DNA from: Euborellia annulipes
Lineage: Eukaryota; Arthropoda; Insecta; Dermaptera; Anisolabididae
Reading direction: 5' to 3'
NCBI GenBank assembly: GCA_023213315.1
Contig: JAKCPI010015491.1
Span: forward strand, 1 to 64,000
Length of the DNA stretch: 64,000 nucleotides
Shown here one piece after another: positions 60,701-64,000 of the stretch. The translations under genes were made by a program, and so were the position numbers. A model generated the notes under the pieces. That model did no database searches and was not told the DNA's origin. It saw only the letters and a program-made list of their open reading frames with translations. Numbering within the stretch: the stretch's first letter is position 1; every line of letters begins with the position of its first letter.

Positions 60701-61136
60701 CATAAAATAGCCAGTTAGTGGAGCAACTAGGGGGGGGGGGGGATGTTAAAATTTTTGATTTTTAAGTATAAATTCTCCGAAGGACCCTGCTTAATGCCAT
60801 ACAGGAGAGTCACTATAACAAAATTATAATCCCCCGTCCCCCTTCAGGGGTTGTGCCACTGGCAAGTGTATTCTTATGCAAAAGATGGAAGGGCAGGAAA
60901 ATTTCCCACCCTTACATCAAATAAGATGTGTGATTTGCTCCCACATCCATCGTTTTTGTAAATTATGAATAAATGATAAAATTAATTGAATAATTTATAA
61001 TACTTACGTATTTTTGTTCGAATTGCCTAGCTATTTTTTTTAGTGCTTCGTGATCGTCATCCGAATCGAGACCAGCAAGACCGTTGCCGTGGCCATTGGC
61101 CTCGGTGCGCTTTATTTTCTTTAACTCTCTTTTTTT
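34199..61136 (-). CDS. UBN1: Ubinuclein (HIRA-complex H3.3 chaperone subunit), 15 exons, 5' end missing
   Basis: Ubinuclein binds HIRA and histone H3.3-H4 in the nucleus and supports replication-independent nucleosome assembly (known for the family). Fifteen exons with GT..AG borders and matching phases were joined by eye; each is listed separately. In order they encode the HUN/HRD domain (motifs AGYDESDSFIDNSEA and TTKYGGFYIN), a charged linker, a Ser/Thr/Pro-rich region with poly-Pro, poly-Ser and poly-Asp, the ubinuclein middle domain (LPKDLSERT..., KRAKKLHLQYLED, YHWTNEVR, IKVIWPPGWMTVRELF) and a Pro/Ser-rich tail. Visible coding is about 4.4 kb, near 1,465 codons, comparable with animal ubinucleins. 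No initiator exon was found. Two one-base frame breaks (exons at 42.2 and 36.4 kb) interrupt the frame. Introns reach 7 kb and are full of transposons. The family call is strong; the symbol is by homology and could equally be UBN2 or yem. Confidence 0.93.
34546..34640 (-). CDS. UBN1: Ubinuclein exon n
   Basis: A 95-base exon, acceptor TTTTTTCAG, donor CCAG|GTGAGA. It encodes SPSTEPLSLSMGSRLPNNAS and TAHINDIKSQQPG across the borders, a polar tail sequence. Phases match exon m upstream and the terminal exon downstream. Confidence 0.72.
34831..35146. mobile_element. pogo/Tigger-like MITE
   Basis: Ends CAGTAAGTCCCGTTAATCCG and CGGATTACCGGGACTCTACTG, flanked by TA. Inner repeats of gttcggatta are typical of pogo-group ends. 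No transposase. Lies in the intron between ubinuclein exons m and n. Confidence 0.82.
35693..35765 (-). CDS. UBN1: Ubinuclein exon m
   Basis: A 73-base exon, acceptor TTTTTTACAG, donor AG|GTACAT. It encodes (V)TSSRARNRPEHPPLHTSP and then YFRQTR. Both phases agree with the flanking exons. It is not conserved enough to place by family alone; splice signals and phase carry the call. Confidence 0.72.
35831..37463 (-). CDS. UBN1: Ubinuclein long C-terminal exon l, with one-base frame break
   Basis: The exon starts after TTTTTTAG, completing a codon with the previous exon, and ends at TTAG|GTAAAA. It begins PRRPNKKPTSPIATGTTS and runs through a Pro/Ser/Lys-rich disordered region with SPIK, SPK and poly-Pro motifs. 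The upstream frame (36,302-37,463) switches to a second long frame (35,831 to about 36,400) that continues with PPAPSSQTQQIRPNKVKHAK and then acidic/helical sequence. The switch equals one missing base, best placed in the six-base G run at 36,361-36,366 or the six-base T run at 36,378-36,383. The exon is 1,633 bases where phase needs 1,634. Confidence 0.85.
37597..38246. repeat. Inverted-end repeat, intact copy
   Basis: Reverse-complement copy of the 48.27-49.17 kb repeat, within the intron between ubinuclein exons k and l. Contains gccgataagatggcgtta and the end gaagccccttaaag. Non-coding. Confidence 0.7.
38343..38446. mobile_element. Small MITE
   Basis: Ends GGTCTGTTC/GAACAGACC, with a central palindrome atgcgcagtaaggaaaag and its complement. 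Between ubinuclein exons k and l. Confidence 0.6.
38555..38719 (-). CDS. UBN1: Ubinuclein exon k: end of middle domain
   Basis: A 165-base exon, acceptor TTATTTTAG, donor AT|GTAAGT. It encodes RLVDGIIKFKAQTFDKTKPK, then LRVYLDAEIKVIWPPGWMTV and RELFEHSEKM. DAEIKVIWPPGWMTVRELF matches the DAEVKPLWPKGWMQARTLF segment of UBN1, closing the conserved region. Confidence 0.95.
38794..38886 (-). CDS. UBN1: Ubinuclein exon j: middle domain
   Basis: A 93-base exon, acceptor CCTTTAG, donor AG|GTAATT. It encodes GVTDKSKLTEPPEDFKGRLP followed by PKRYHWTNEVR. The KRYHWTNEVR block corresponds to the KKFQWNDEIR block of vertebrate UBN1. Phases fit both neighbours (AA+G for Lys, AG+G for Arg). Confidence 0.9.
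39592..40681. mobile_element. Inverted-repeat unit around a hammerhead-like motif
   Basis: The left end (gaatagggaagaggatgcag, 39,592) recurs inverted at about 40,662-40,681. Inside is a second palindrome (about 39,900-40,136, two arms reading through aatattggtcaaatatttta) and the motif at 39,753-39,799. A related single end lies at 18,830-18,880. It is probably several tails in inverted arrangement. Confidence 0.5.
39753..39799 (-). ncRNA. Hammerhead-like motif
   Basis: Minus strand CTGACGA (39,794-39,788), then GAAAC (39,763-39,759) and GTT, with a long, imperfect helix II (GGAT/ATCC). It belongs to the same family as the 18.9 kb motif: both are followed by the shared sequence ending in cttcaaagagca on the plus strand. 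Confidence 0.55.
40875..41132 (+). CDS. Orphan open frame, about 85 codons
   Basis: After an AG at the end of tcaatatatag the frame runs IKEREDRKGGLYPSGVENFH to a TAA at 41,130, followed by a 30-base A-run. No homologue recognised. It could be the end of a retrocopy because of the A-run, but no source gene is visible. Confidence 0.18.
   Translation, partial: DVIKEREDRKGGLYPSGVENFHLVLNPQIFQLLRHGLNLRKPSSNKCKSYKNSGSLTSSTYTVPSTFEGCLKEKKSNQPNNKNYI
41460..41930. repeat. Inverted-end repeat, diverged copy
   Basis: Shares ccgataagatggcgtt, aacagatggcagga and gccatcttttgcaa with the copy at 37.6 kb. The right end is eroded. Confidence 0.6.
42229..42310 (-). CDS. UBN1: Ubinuclein exon i: middle domain, frame-broken by one base
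   Basis: This is an 82-base exon between TTATTACAG and GTAAGT. Family alignment predicts LKQ/EITKQTPKMLENYSRRC and then MKVAERK, but the DNA carries one extra base between LKQ and EIT (around 42,295-42,302, within the run ttctttg). With flanking phases fixed, 81 bases are required and 82 are present, so every frame has a stop. It could be an assembly indel, a real frameshift allele, or a sign of decay. The exon borders themselves are good. Confidence 0.78.
43356..43514 (-). CDS. UBN1: Ubinuclein exon h: middle domain
   Basis: A 159-base exon, acceptor TTTTTTTTAG, donor GTAAAT. It encodes LEKECRPVLASSRNELYGFL, then AQYTPCTAYTLNKRAKKLHL and QYLEDRIEANIT. The KRAKKLHL block corresponds to VKRARKLHL in UBN1, the best-conserved stretch of the middle domain. 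Confidence 0.95.
43686..43879 (-). CDS. UBN1: Ubinuclein exon g: start of middle domain
   Basis: A 194-base exon, acceptor ATTTTTAG, donor GTATGT, leaving two bases over. It encodes DEIIKEEVEYRQITKSPSPV, then LPKDLSERTLKLIEYLKEAA and KFKFFNTEVNNILLD across the splice. This matches the start of the ubinuclein middle domain (LPxxLxxxIxKL...FFTxDINSILLD in UBN1). I preferred the GTATGT donor over later GT sites because only it keeps phase with the next exon. Confidence 0.92.
44490..44530 (-). ncRNA. Hammerhead-like motif, left arm
   Basis: Minus strand CTGATGA (44,526-44,520), extra T, helix II GGTCAA/TTGACC with a two-base loop, GAAAC (44,504-44,500), then TGATC. Confidence 0.68.
44833..44870 (+). 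ncRNA. Hammerhead-like motif, right arm
   Basis: Plus strand CTGATGA (44,837-44,843), extra T, helix II GGTCAA/TTGACC, GAAAC (44,859-44,863), then GGATC. No GTC follows, so the usual cleavage triplet is changed. Confidence 0.66.
45377..45621. mobile_element. Palindromic element with hammerhead-like motif
   Basis: Inverted arms (about 45,377-45,478 and 45,505-45,621, sharing tgattgataaggttatcaa) flank opposed motifs. The plus motif is intact, the minus one has changes in both core blocks. Confidence 0.65.
45504..45545 (+). ncRNA. Hammerhead-like motif
   Basis: CTGAAGA (45,508-45,514), extra A, helix II GGAGC/GCTCC, GAAAC (45,533-45,537), GTT and the palindrome GTTAAC. The opposed copy at 45,450-45,489 reads CAAAC in place of GAAAC and has an extra T in the first block. 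Confidence 0.66.
45852..46038. mobile_element. Inverted-repeat element with tRNA-like core
   Basis: Arms (ttaatatttattaattcaaa, agccaacaaaagatagggtg and complements) enclose a GC-richer core with a B-box-like GGTTCGACTCC near 45,973. Confidence 0.65.
46972..48095 (-). CDS. UBN1: Ubinuclein large exon f: Ser/Thr/Pro-rich with poly-Pro, poly-Ser and poly-Asp
   Basis: This 1,124-base exon begins after TTTTTTCAG, its first two bases completing a Gly codon with the previous exon, and ends at GAACAC|GTAAT. It encodes 374 full codons: a Thr-rich segment (near 47.85-47.95 kb), repeated hydrophobic/Ser segments of the type SISITSNS and SSLTISTSI, two poly-Pro tracts (near 47.39 and 47.29 kb), a poly-Ser/Asp tract, repeated Val/Glu/Lys units and a run of ten Asp just before the donor. 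The region is predicted disordered. Several tracts are coding microsatellites, so their length may vary between individuals. Confidence 0.88.
48272..49170. repeat. Inverted-end repeat, copy split by a MITE
   Basis: Ends ttaaggggct and agccccttaa. The same family lies intact at 37,597-38,246 and diverged at 41,460-41,930; shared internal blocks include gccgataagatggc and caaaagatggcaggctag. Without the nested MITE it is about 600 bases. Confidence 0.72.
48674..48973. mobile_element. hAT-type MITE nested in another repeat
   Basis: Ends CATGGGCGTACCCAG/CTGGGTACGCCCATG, perfect 15-base inverted repeats, flanked by TATAATAA (48,666-48,673 and 48,974-48,981). Contains C-runs near 48,711 and 48,898-48,913. 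It splits the 48.27-49.17 kb repeat copy. Confidence 0.87.
49237..49426 (-). CDS. UBN1: Ubinuclein exon e: basic linker
   Basis: A 190-base exon with a TTAACAG acceptor and a CAAG|GTATAT donor, ending with one base over. It encodes KGKKEQPQSGNEEEAWRKKR, a polar stretch, then SSKTVKELLREKREKEKQ. The TVKELLREKREKEK helix resembles the conserved TVK.ML/LL.EKR segment between the HUN and middle domains of ubinucleins. About 7 kb of repeat-filled intron separates it from the previous exon. Confidence 0.82.
50478..50645. mobile_element. Small palindromic element, decayed hammerhead core
   Basis: Arms share tagcttatgcgcattt and its complement (50,515 and 50,604). Minus strand keeps CTGAAGA (50,553-50,547), but the second block reads CGAAATGC and helix II is poor. 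Confidence 0.45.
51040..51185. other. GC-rich island in AT-rich intron
   Basis: About 145 bases with many CpG and CCGG sites (e.g. cgggtcgggtcgctcacctg, cgccgccggccggcgc) inside very AT-rich DNA, between ubinuclein exons d and e. On the minus strand it contains CCCCAG|GTGAGC, a good donor. It might be an alternative first exon/promoter or a repeat. Small open frames here have no recognised product. Confidence 0.4.
51779..52295 (+). mobile_element. Mariner transposase fragment, broken
   Basis: Starts at a mariner-type end (cgagggctgtatgataagta). Frames near 51,960-52,295 encode DGKTFEKIKVKLHAVYKDHP, YWFNEFKRGRTSVFDEQRPR and LDIRKITARWVPRLL, the helix-turn-helix and linker blocks of mariner transposases, with frameshifts. 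The catalytic half is replaced by a LINE fragment. Confidence 0.82.
52296..53050 (+). mobile_element. LINE fragment: RNase H domain and C-terminal zinc-knuckle region
   Basis: Frames encode EIRILTNSQAASKSL, then LTWVAGHRDIIGN, the TDSQAA and WVxGHxGIxGN motifs of RNase H from non-LTR retrotransposons, and ETVVHYLCQCPLMDSRR, the C-terminal HxxCxC motif region. Ends near a taacctaacct sequence. In-frame stops make it a dead 5'-truncated copy. I-clade or R1-like is the likely source. Confidence 0.78.
53090..53450 (+). mobile_element. Decayed RTE/Jockey-like RT C-terminal fragment
   Basis: Short frames read NKYLNFDLRIRVMNAL, LRLGKIQVKWSDGRHRTYW and RVASKIQTAMVIAKED, resembling the post-RT segments LxLRxRxL, GKIEGKRGxGRRxxSW and AxxKxxIAMMIAN of RTE-like elements. 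Heavily mutated; assignment rests on these three weak matches in the right order. Confidence 0.5.
54205..54498 (+). CDS. Orphan open frame, 97 codons
   Basis: The frame begins KKRRKFLKLENILNEDSFKG after a start at 54,205 and ends at TGA. It has mixed composition unlike a pure repeat, with no domain, signal peptide or homologue I recognise. It sits in a ubinuclein intron on the opposite strand. It could be chance. Confidence 0.15.
   Translation: MSDYTSVRKKRRKFLKLENILNEDSFKGPIGKNIFIILVKTSFIGIKKRKNRSLFYASLHKEAVFITIDSDGLIKQDGSRNLRALSANNLGLDGWIL
54603..54682 (-). repeat. tRNA-like (Ser/Leu-type) SINE sequence
   Basis: Minus strand: GGCAAGTGGCTAAGCCGG as A box and CGGGTTCGAATCC as B box with a variable region between. 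Similar heads occur at 13,025-13,105 (plus, gctaatcggctaagctgcgg) and 17,440-17,520 (minus, gcgaacccgcgacatt). Confidence 0.5.
54960..55126. mobile_element. Diverged copy of the same hAT-type MITE
   Basis: Shares aattgaatttgctaccaatc and the cgatcgcc/ccgcctaat parts with the copies at 1 and 8.3 kb. Ends are eroded. A C-rich stretch at 54,726-54,742 next to it belongs to another repeat. Confidence 0.6.
55586..56162. mobile_element. DNA element with ttttaacgtgacaacgtctt ends
   Basis: Inverted ends ttttaacgtgacaacgtctt (55,586) and aagacgttgtcacgtcaaaa (56,162). The interior has no coding. Superfamily uncertain. Confidence 0.68.
56619..56729 (-). CDS. UBN1: Ubinuclein exon d: acidic/serine linker
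   Basis: A 111-base phase-0 exon of 37 codons with acceptor TTTTTTTAG. It encodes LMLNAVEESDSDENEKSSSS followed by a Ser/Pro/Gly stretch ending GDQPK. The donor is AAG|GTCTGC, weaker than its neighbours. If it were not used, a TAG would follow two codons later. The phase match on both sides and the low-complexity linker composition support it. Confidence 0.75.
56790..57044. mobile_element. Palindromic element
   Basis: Arms of about 115 bases share gtacaacgacttcttactcc and complement; the centre repeats gtgcacttgctcc. Just past ubinuclein exon d on the upstream side. Confidence 0.72.
57726..57774 (-). ncRNA. Hammerhead-like motif with 7-bp helix I
   Basis: Minus strand: helix I TTATCGT/ACGATAA next to the core (one mismatch at the junction), CTGAAGA (57,766-57,760), extra T, helix II GGGATC with GATTCC (imperfect), GAAAC (57,741-57,737), GTC (57,736-57,734). 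Confidence 0.74.
57866..57914 (+). ncRNA. Hammerhead-like motif with 8-bp helix I
   Basis: Helix I TTATCGTT (57,866-57,873) pairs with GATGATAA (57,907-57,914) including G-T pairs. Core CTGAAGA (57,874-57,880), extra T, helix II as in the opposed copy, GAAAC (57,899-57,903), GTC (57,904-57,906). Helix I is preserved by different base pairs than in the opposed copy (T-G and G-T replacing c/a and G-C), suggesting pairing matters. Confidence 0.76.
58199..58339 (-). CDS. UBN1: Ubinuclein exon c: end of HUN/HRD domain
   Basis: A 141-base phase-0 exon (47 codons), acceptor TTTCTTAG, donor GTACTC. It encodes ADEGLSENVTTKYGGFYIN and then CGALELKNVTVQSDDDNDS. The TTKYGGFYIN block matches the last conserved strand of the HUN domain. 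An acidic, basic tail (SDDDNDSRHGNTKKHK) follows. Confidence 0.95.
58429..58700. mobile_element. Inverted-repeat element (GGGTGGGCCGAAAAAAC family), copy 2
   Basis: Ends agggtgggtcgaaaaaactc and gttttttcggcccaccct. The arms fold over most of the length. Lies in the ubinuclein intron just past exon c. Confidence 0.75.
59485..59622. ncRNA. Two decayed, opposed hammerhead-like motifs
   Basis: Minus strand CTGAGGA (59,522-59,516) with helix II GATCTC/GAGATT and GAAAT in place of GAAAC. Plus strand CCGAGGA (59,590-59,596) with helix II around CTCCAAAGAG and GAAAC (59,613-59,617). Each has one core change. Confidence 0.5.
59985..60068 (-). CDS. UBN1: Ubinuclein exon b: HUN/HRD core
   Basis: An 84-base phase-0 exon of 28 codons with acceptor TTTTCAG and donor GTAAGT. 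It encodes KNRLQNLNELGAGYDESDSF followed by IDNSEA. GYDESDSFIDNSEA is the diagnostic ubinuclein/Hpc2 signature (GYDETDPFIDNSEA in vertebrates) that contacts H3.3 in the HIRA complex. Confidence 0.95.
61008..61136 (-). CDS. UBN1: Ubinuclein exon a: start of HUN/HRD domain
   Basis: This 129-base exon (43 codons, phase 0 at both ends) has a TTTTCAG acceptor and a GTAAGT donor. It encodes a basic stretch (KKRELKKIKRTEANG), an acidic step (DSDDDHEA) and ALKKIARQFEQKY, the helix preceding the conserved HUN core in ubinucleins (IARKFEEKY in the human protein). Upstream coding exons are not visible, so this is the first exon I can support and is not the true start. Confidence 0.88.
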
Positions 61137-61537
61137 CTGAAAAAAAAAAAGAAATAAATATTTCAAGCTTTTCATATTATTTAGTTGATTTTATAAATAA
61201 CGGTATAAAAACGGTGCTTTTATTATAATTCAATTAATAAGCATTTGACAAATTAAAATGAACGTTCACGCCTCTCAAACGTTGCACCCTAAGTCTAGTA
61301 AGAGGATCAACAAAAATCCAGTGAATTTCGATTTTGACCTCAAACCCGGGACAAGAAAAAGACGCTCTAGACTCAACAGATTTATAATTGGTTAATAAAT
61401 CAAAAACTCAATAGATGGTTAAGAACAGACCTGACCAAATTTTGCGTCAAAGTTTCACTTCTTTAGTGAATTAAAATATTATTCTAATAGTTGAAATATT
61501 CTCTCTATAATTTATACATTTCTATATACAAATATTA

Positions 61538-61925
61538 AGGTGCGCGTCTCGGGGTGCTAATTTTGGGAGATTGCGGCCACAATTTTGAAGCTATCGGCCT
61601 GAAATTTTTTTTAAATTAAAGCTATTTAAAATATCTACAACTTATAGAAGCCCTTTTTTTGATTTTCGAAAAAATAAATTTTTTTTTTAGATTAATCGCA
61701 TTAAATAGAATATATTTTTAAAAAATTCGCTCTATATCTTATAGATAATTAAATTAGTAATCAATGTGTTAAAAAATAATTAATTTTTTACCCTTAATTA
61801 ATTAGCTTTCAAATGAAATGGAATAAATCCCTTGTATCCCTATGGGAAAAACTAACGCCATCTCTTGCCGCCTAGAGTAACTCGGTAGTGAATCGTCGTC
61901 TAACCGGCTTTTCGAGACGCGCACC
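61538..61925. mobile_element. MITE (AGGTGCGCGTCTCG family), copy 2
   Basis: Same sequence and orientation as 29,804-30,200 with small indels (e.g. loss of about eight bases near 61,806). It lies upstream of the first visible ubinuclein exon. Confidence 0.8.
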
Positions 61926-61999
61926 AAAAAGTCAAACTTTATAAATAAATATTTTCTGTTAAATTGAAAAATAGTTAAACTTTTTTACACCTAATAATT

Positions 62000-63120
62000 A
62001 GTTAGTGATCAAACCAAGCAGGGACTAGCTGTAATCCTGCAGTCGCTTATCCCGATATGAATGACTAATTTCAAAAAAATTATAACTTAATCAGGTTTGT
62101 TTTAAATAGTTTATATATTGCCTTTCAATATACAGTATGGTGGGAAGGAATAACAAAACAAAGCAAAATTAATCTAGCCCCCAACCTATGAGTTTCCCGA
62201 GCTAAGAATGGCATTTTTCCCCTTCCCTTCCTCATTAAGACTTGTTTCAGATTCGAACTATACATTATAAAAACTACTGGACAATATGAAATTATATTCA
62301 AAAGAACCTTGAAAACTCAAGTGTCTTAATTAAATAAAAAATAAACCATTGACAATGTCAAATAAAAATTTCATGTTAATAATAGAAGACCTTGTTCTGA
62401 TATTTTTGTATTCCATCCGGTTAACTATTTTAAATTTCTTAAATAAAATAAAATTATTACAAGGAAATTATAAAAGTGAAAATGAGTTTTTATTTTCCTG
62501 AGAGTGAAAGTAGAGAAGAAATATAAAAAAGGTGTGCAAGAATATTAGAGTTGGCCTAGATAATAAGAGTTCTTAATCTACAACGAATTGTCTTTTCACT
62601 CTCTCGAGTAAACAATTTTTATCTCTCTTGAAGAAAACATATTTAAAAAAATAACATCTTGTAAATATTTTCCATTCAAGATAATGAAACTTTATTCTCG
62701 AGTGTGCAGAGATTTCATCCTTGCAACCAGATGCTAAAAGATAAGACAAGTTCATACATATCGTAGATTTTTATTTGTGACTCACAACACTTTATTTCTA
62801 GAACATTTCAAAAAGAGAAATTTAATCTGAGAATGATAACAAAAATCCCTTTGATTAATAAATAAGAGAAAAAAATCGCCCGATTTAATAAGAAATGACC
62901 AGAGATGCTCTGTTGGTGAGCGGGTGGTCTATTAGGGAACAAAGTAGGCGTAGCCAAATGTATTCATTAAAGTGGAAGGCGACTACGAGCAAGCCTAACT
63001 AAGAAGGATATTTCTTCTATTCCCTTTCATCAGGGGGTTCGGGTTCCTTCGCCTCTCGCTCGTATTTCATTTGACGAAAGAAGAAGAAAAAATCAAAAGC
63101 TATTATTATTCCATTGTATT
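62000..63120. other. No supported gene upstream of ubinuclein
   Basis: I searched the minus strand here for the missing first coding exon of ubinuclein. An open frame at 62,573-62,755 has no family resemblance. A GC-richer piece at 62,880-63,065 could be a promoter or repeat; nothing decides it. Confidence 0.4.
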
Positions 63121-63123
63121 ACA

Positions 63124-63305
63124 CTCAGGATCGCGATCCTTTTGGATTTAAATCCGAAGATTAGATCCAGGATAGAATTTTCGGATCTGGATCGAAACCC
63201 TTTTTTGGAGAGGATCTTGGATGTGGATTGAAATTATTTTTGTTCTCTGGGATTAGCAATTCTGGATTTTTGCGATCCTTTTGAAAGGCTTGCCAATCCT
63301 TTAAA
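63124..63305. repeat. Clustered GGATC/GATCC-rich repeat
   Basis: Short units such as ggatcgcgatcc, ggatctggatcg and gaggatcttggatgtgga follow one another in both orientations. It resembles a degenerate subterminal repeat cluster. Confidence 0.55.
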
Positions 63306-63394
63306 ACTTTTTATATATCTTTCATTCAAAAGTCTAAAAATGTGCAAATTAGGCCGAAGCAATAGATTTTACTTTAATTAGGCAATTTTATTAG

Positions 63395-63984
63395 TAGGGA
63401 CCGGATTTTTAGGTTCGATTCGTCTCGTTTTTAGGTTTTTGAAACTCCCCAAAATTTTTTTTTTAGGTTACCGCCCAATAAAACGCATTTGGGGAAAAAA
63501 AGTTTTAATTAATTTTAAATATGTACAGAAATTTGTAAAAAAATATTATTTTAATTATAATTTTTTTTTTTTTATTGTAAAAAATATAATTGTAAAAATG
63601 TAATGGGAAAAAGTTTTATTTAATTTTAAATACGATACCTATGTACAAAAATTATTAAAATGTAAAAAATACAAAAAATTACAGGTACCTAAAACATTAT
63701 ATAAAAAAATTAAATAATTCTGGAAGTACAAAAAATGAAAAAACTAAAAATAAAATTTTTTTTTCTTAATCTAAAAGCACTAATCAATTTAAAAAAAAAA
63801 TCTCGGTAGATGAGTTTTATAATTTAGATGATTTTAGGTGGCCCGAACCCATTTAGGTTTTTTTAGGTTTTTCAAAATTTGGTTAAACAACTCACAACAA
63901 CACATAAGTCGAAAAAGTCATTTGTCCATTTCGCGTTTGGAGTCAAGGAAAGAAAAAGGTGAAAACCTAAGAATCCGGTCTCTA
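63395..63984. mobile_element. DNA element with TAGGGACCGGATTTTTAGG ends
   Basis: Inverted ends tagggaccggatttttaggt and acctaagaatccggtctcta. Inside, ttttaggttttt repeats recur near both ends. Non-coding. Confidence 0.7.
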
Positions 63985-64000
63985 TTTATTAGAAACTGGA

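Overview
The window is AT-rich eukaryotic DNA from an invertebrate animal. Genes are split into small exons with GT..AG introns several kb long, and the introns are packed with mobile elements. The element mix (hAT, Tc1/mariner, pogo-like, Penelope-like, RNase H-bearing and RTE-like LINE fragments, tRNA-derived SINEs) and the divergent but recognisable ubinuclein gene fit an arthropod best. That placement is an inference. There is no prokaryotic gene organisation and no CRISPR array.

Main gene: the minus strand from about 61.1 kb down to 34.2 kb carries a ubinuclein (UBN1/UBN2, yemanuclein) gene, the histone H3.3 chaperone subunit of the HIRA complex. I could chain 15 exons with compatible splice phases. 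They cover the HUN/HRD domain (61.1-58.2 kb), an acidic/serine linker, a 1.1 kb Ser/Thr/Pro-rich exon with poly-Pro, poly-Ser and poly-Asp tracts, the ubinuclein middle domain (43.9-38.5 kb), and a long Pro/Ser-rich C-terminal region ending at a TAA near 34.2 kb. Two exons (42.2 kb and 36.4 kb) are each off by one base from an open frame. The first coding exon was not found and probably lies past 61.1 kb or outside the window.

Second gene: on the plus strand, six exons from 11.6 to 20.8 kb chain in phase into about 230 residues of disordered, Ser/Pro/acidic protein ending at a TGA. I do not recognise the family. An isolated exon candidate lies at 4.03-4.13 kb (+), and two possible terminal exons of another gene lie at 3.5-3.8 kb (-).

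Mobile DNA fills the rest. A 5'-truncated Penelope-like element (4.8-6.05 kb) keeps its GIY-YIG endonuclease and carries an inverted copy of its own 3' tail at its 5' end. That tail holds a hammerhead-ribozyme-like motif. Eleven further motifs with full CTGANGA..GAAAC cores, plus several decayed ones, are spread along the window, many inside palindromic units. The motif at 16,157-16,215 has all three helices. Nearly all share one extra nucleotide between the CTGANGA core and helix II. Five hAT-type non-autonomous elements have perfect 8-bp target-site duplications, and two of them are nested in other repeats. A near-perfect 1.3 kb foldback with tRNA-like outer ends sits at 9.64-10.97 kb. Most remaining sequence is simple AT-rich intron or intergenic DNA with microsatellites.
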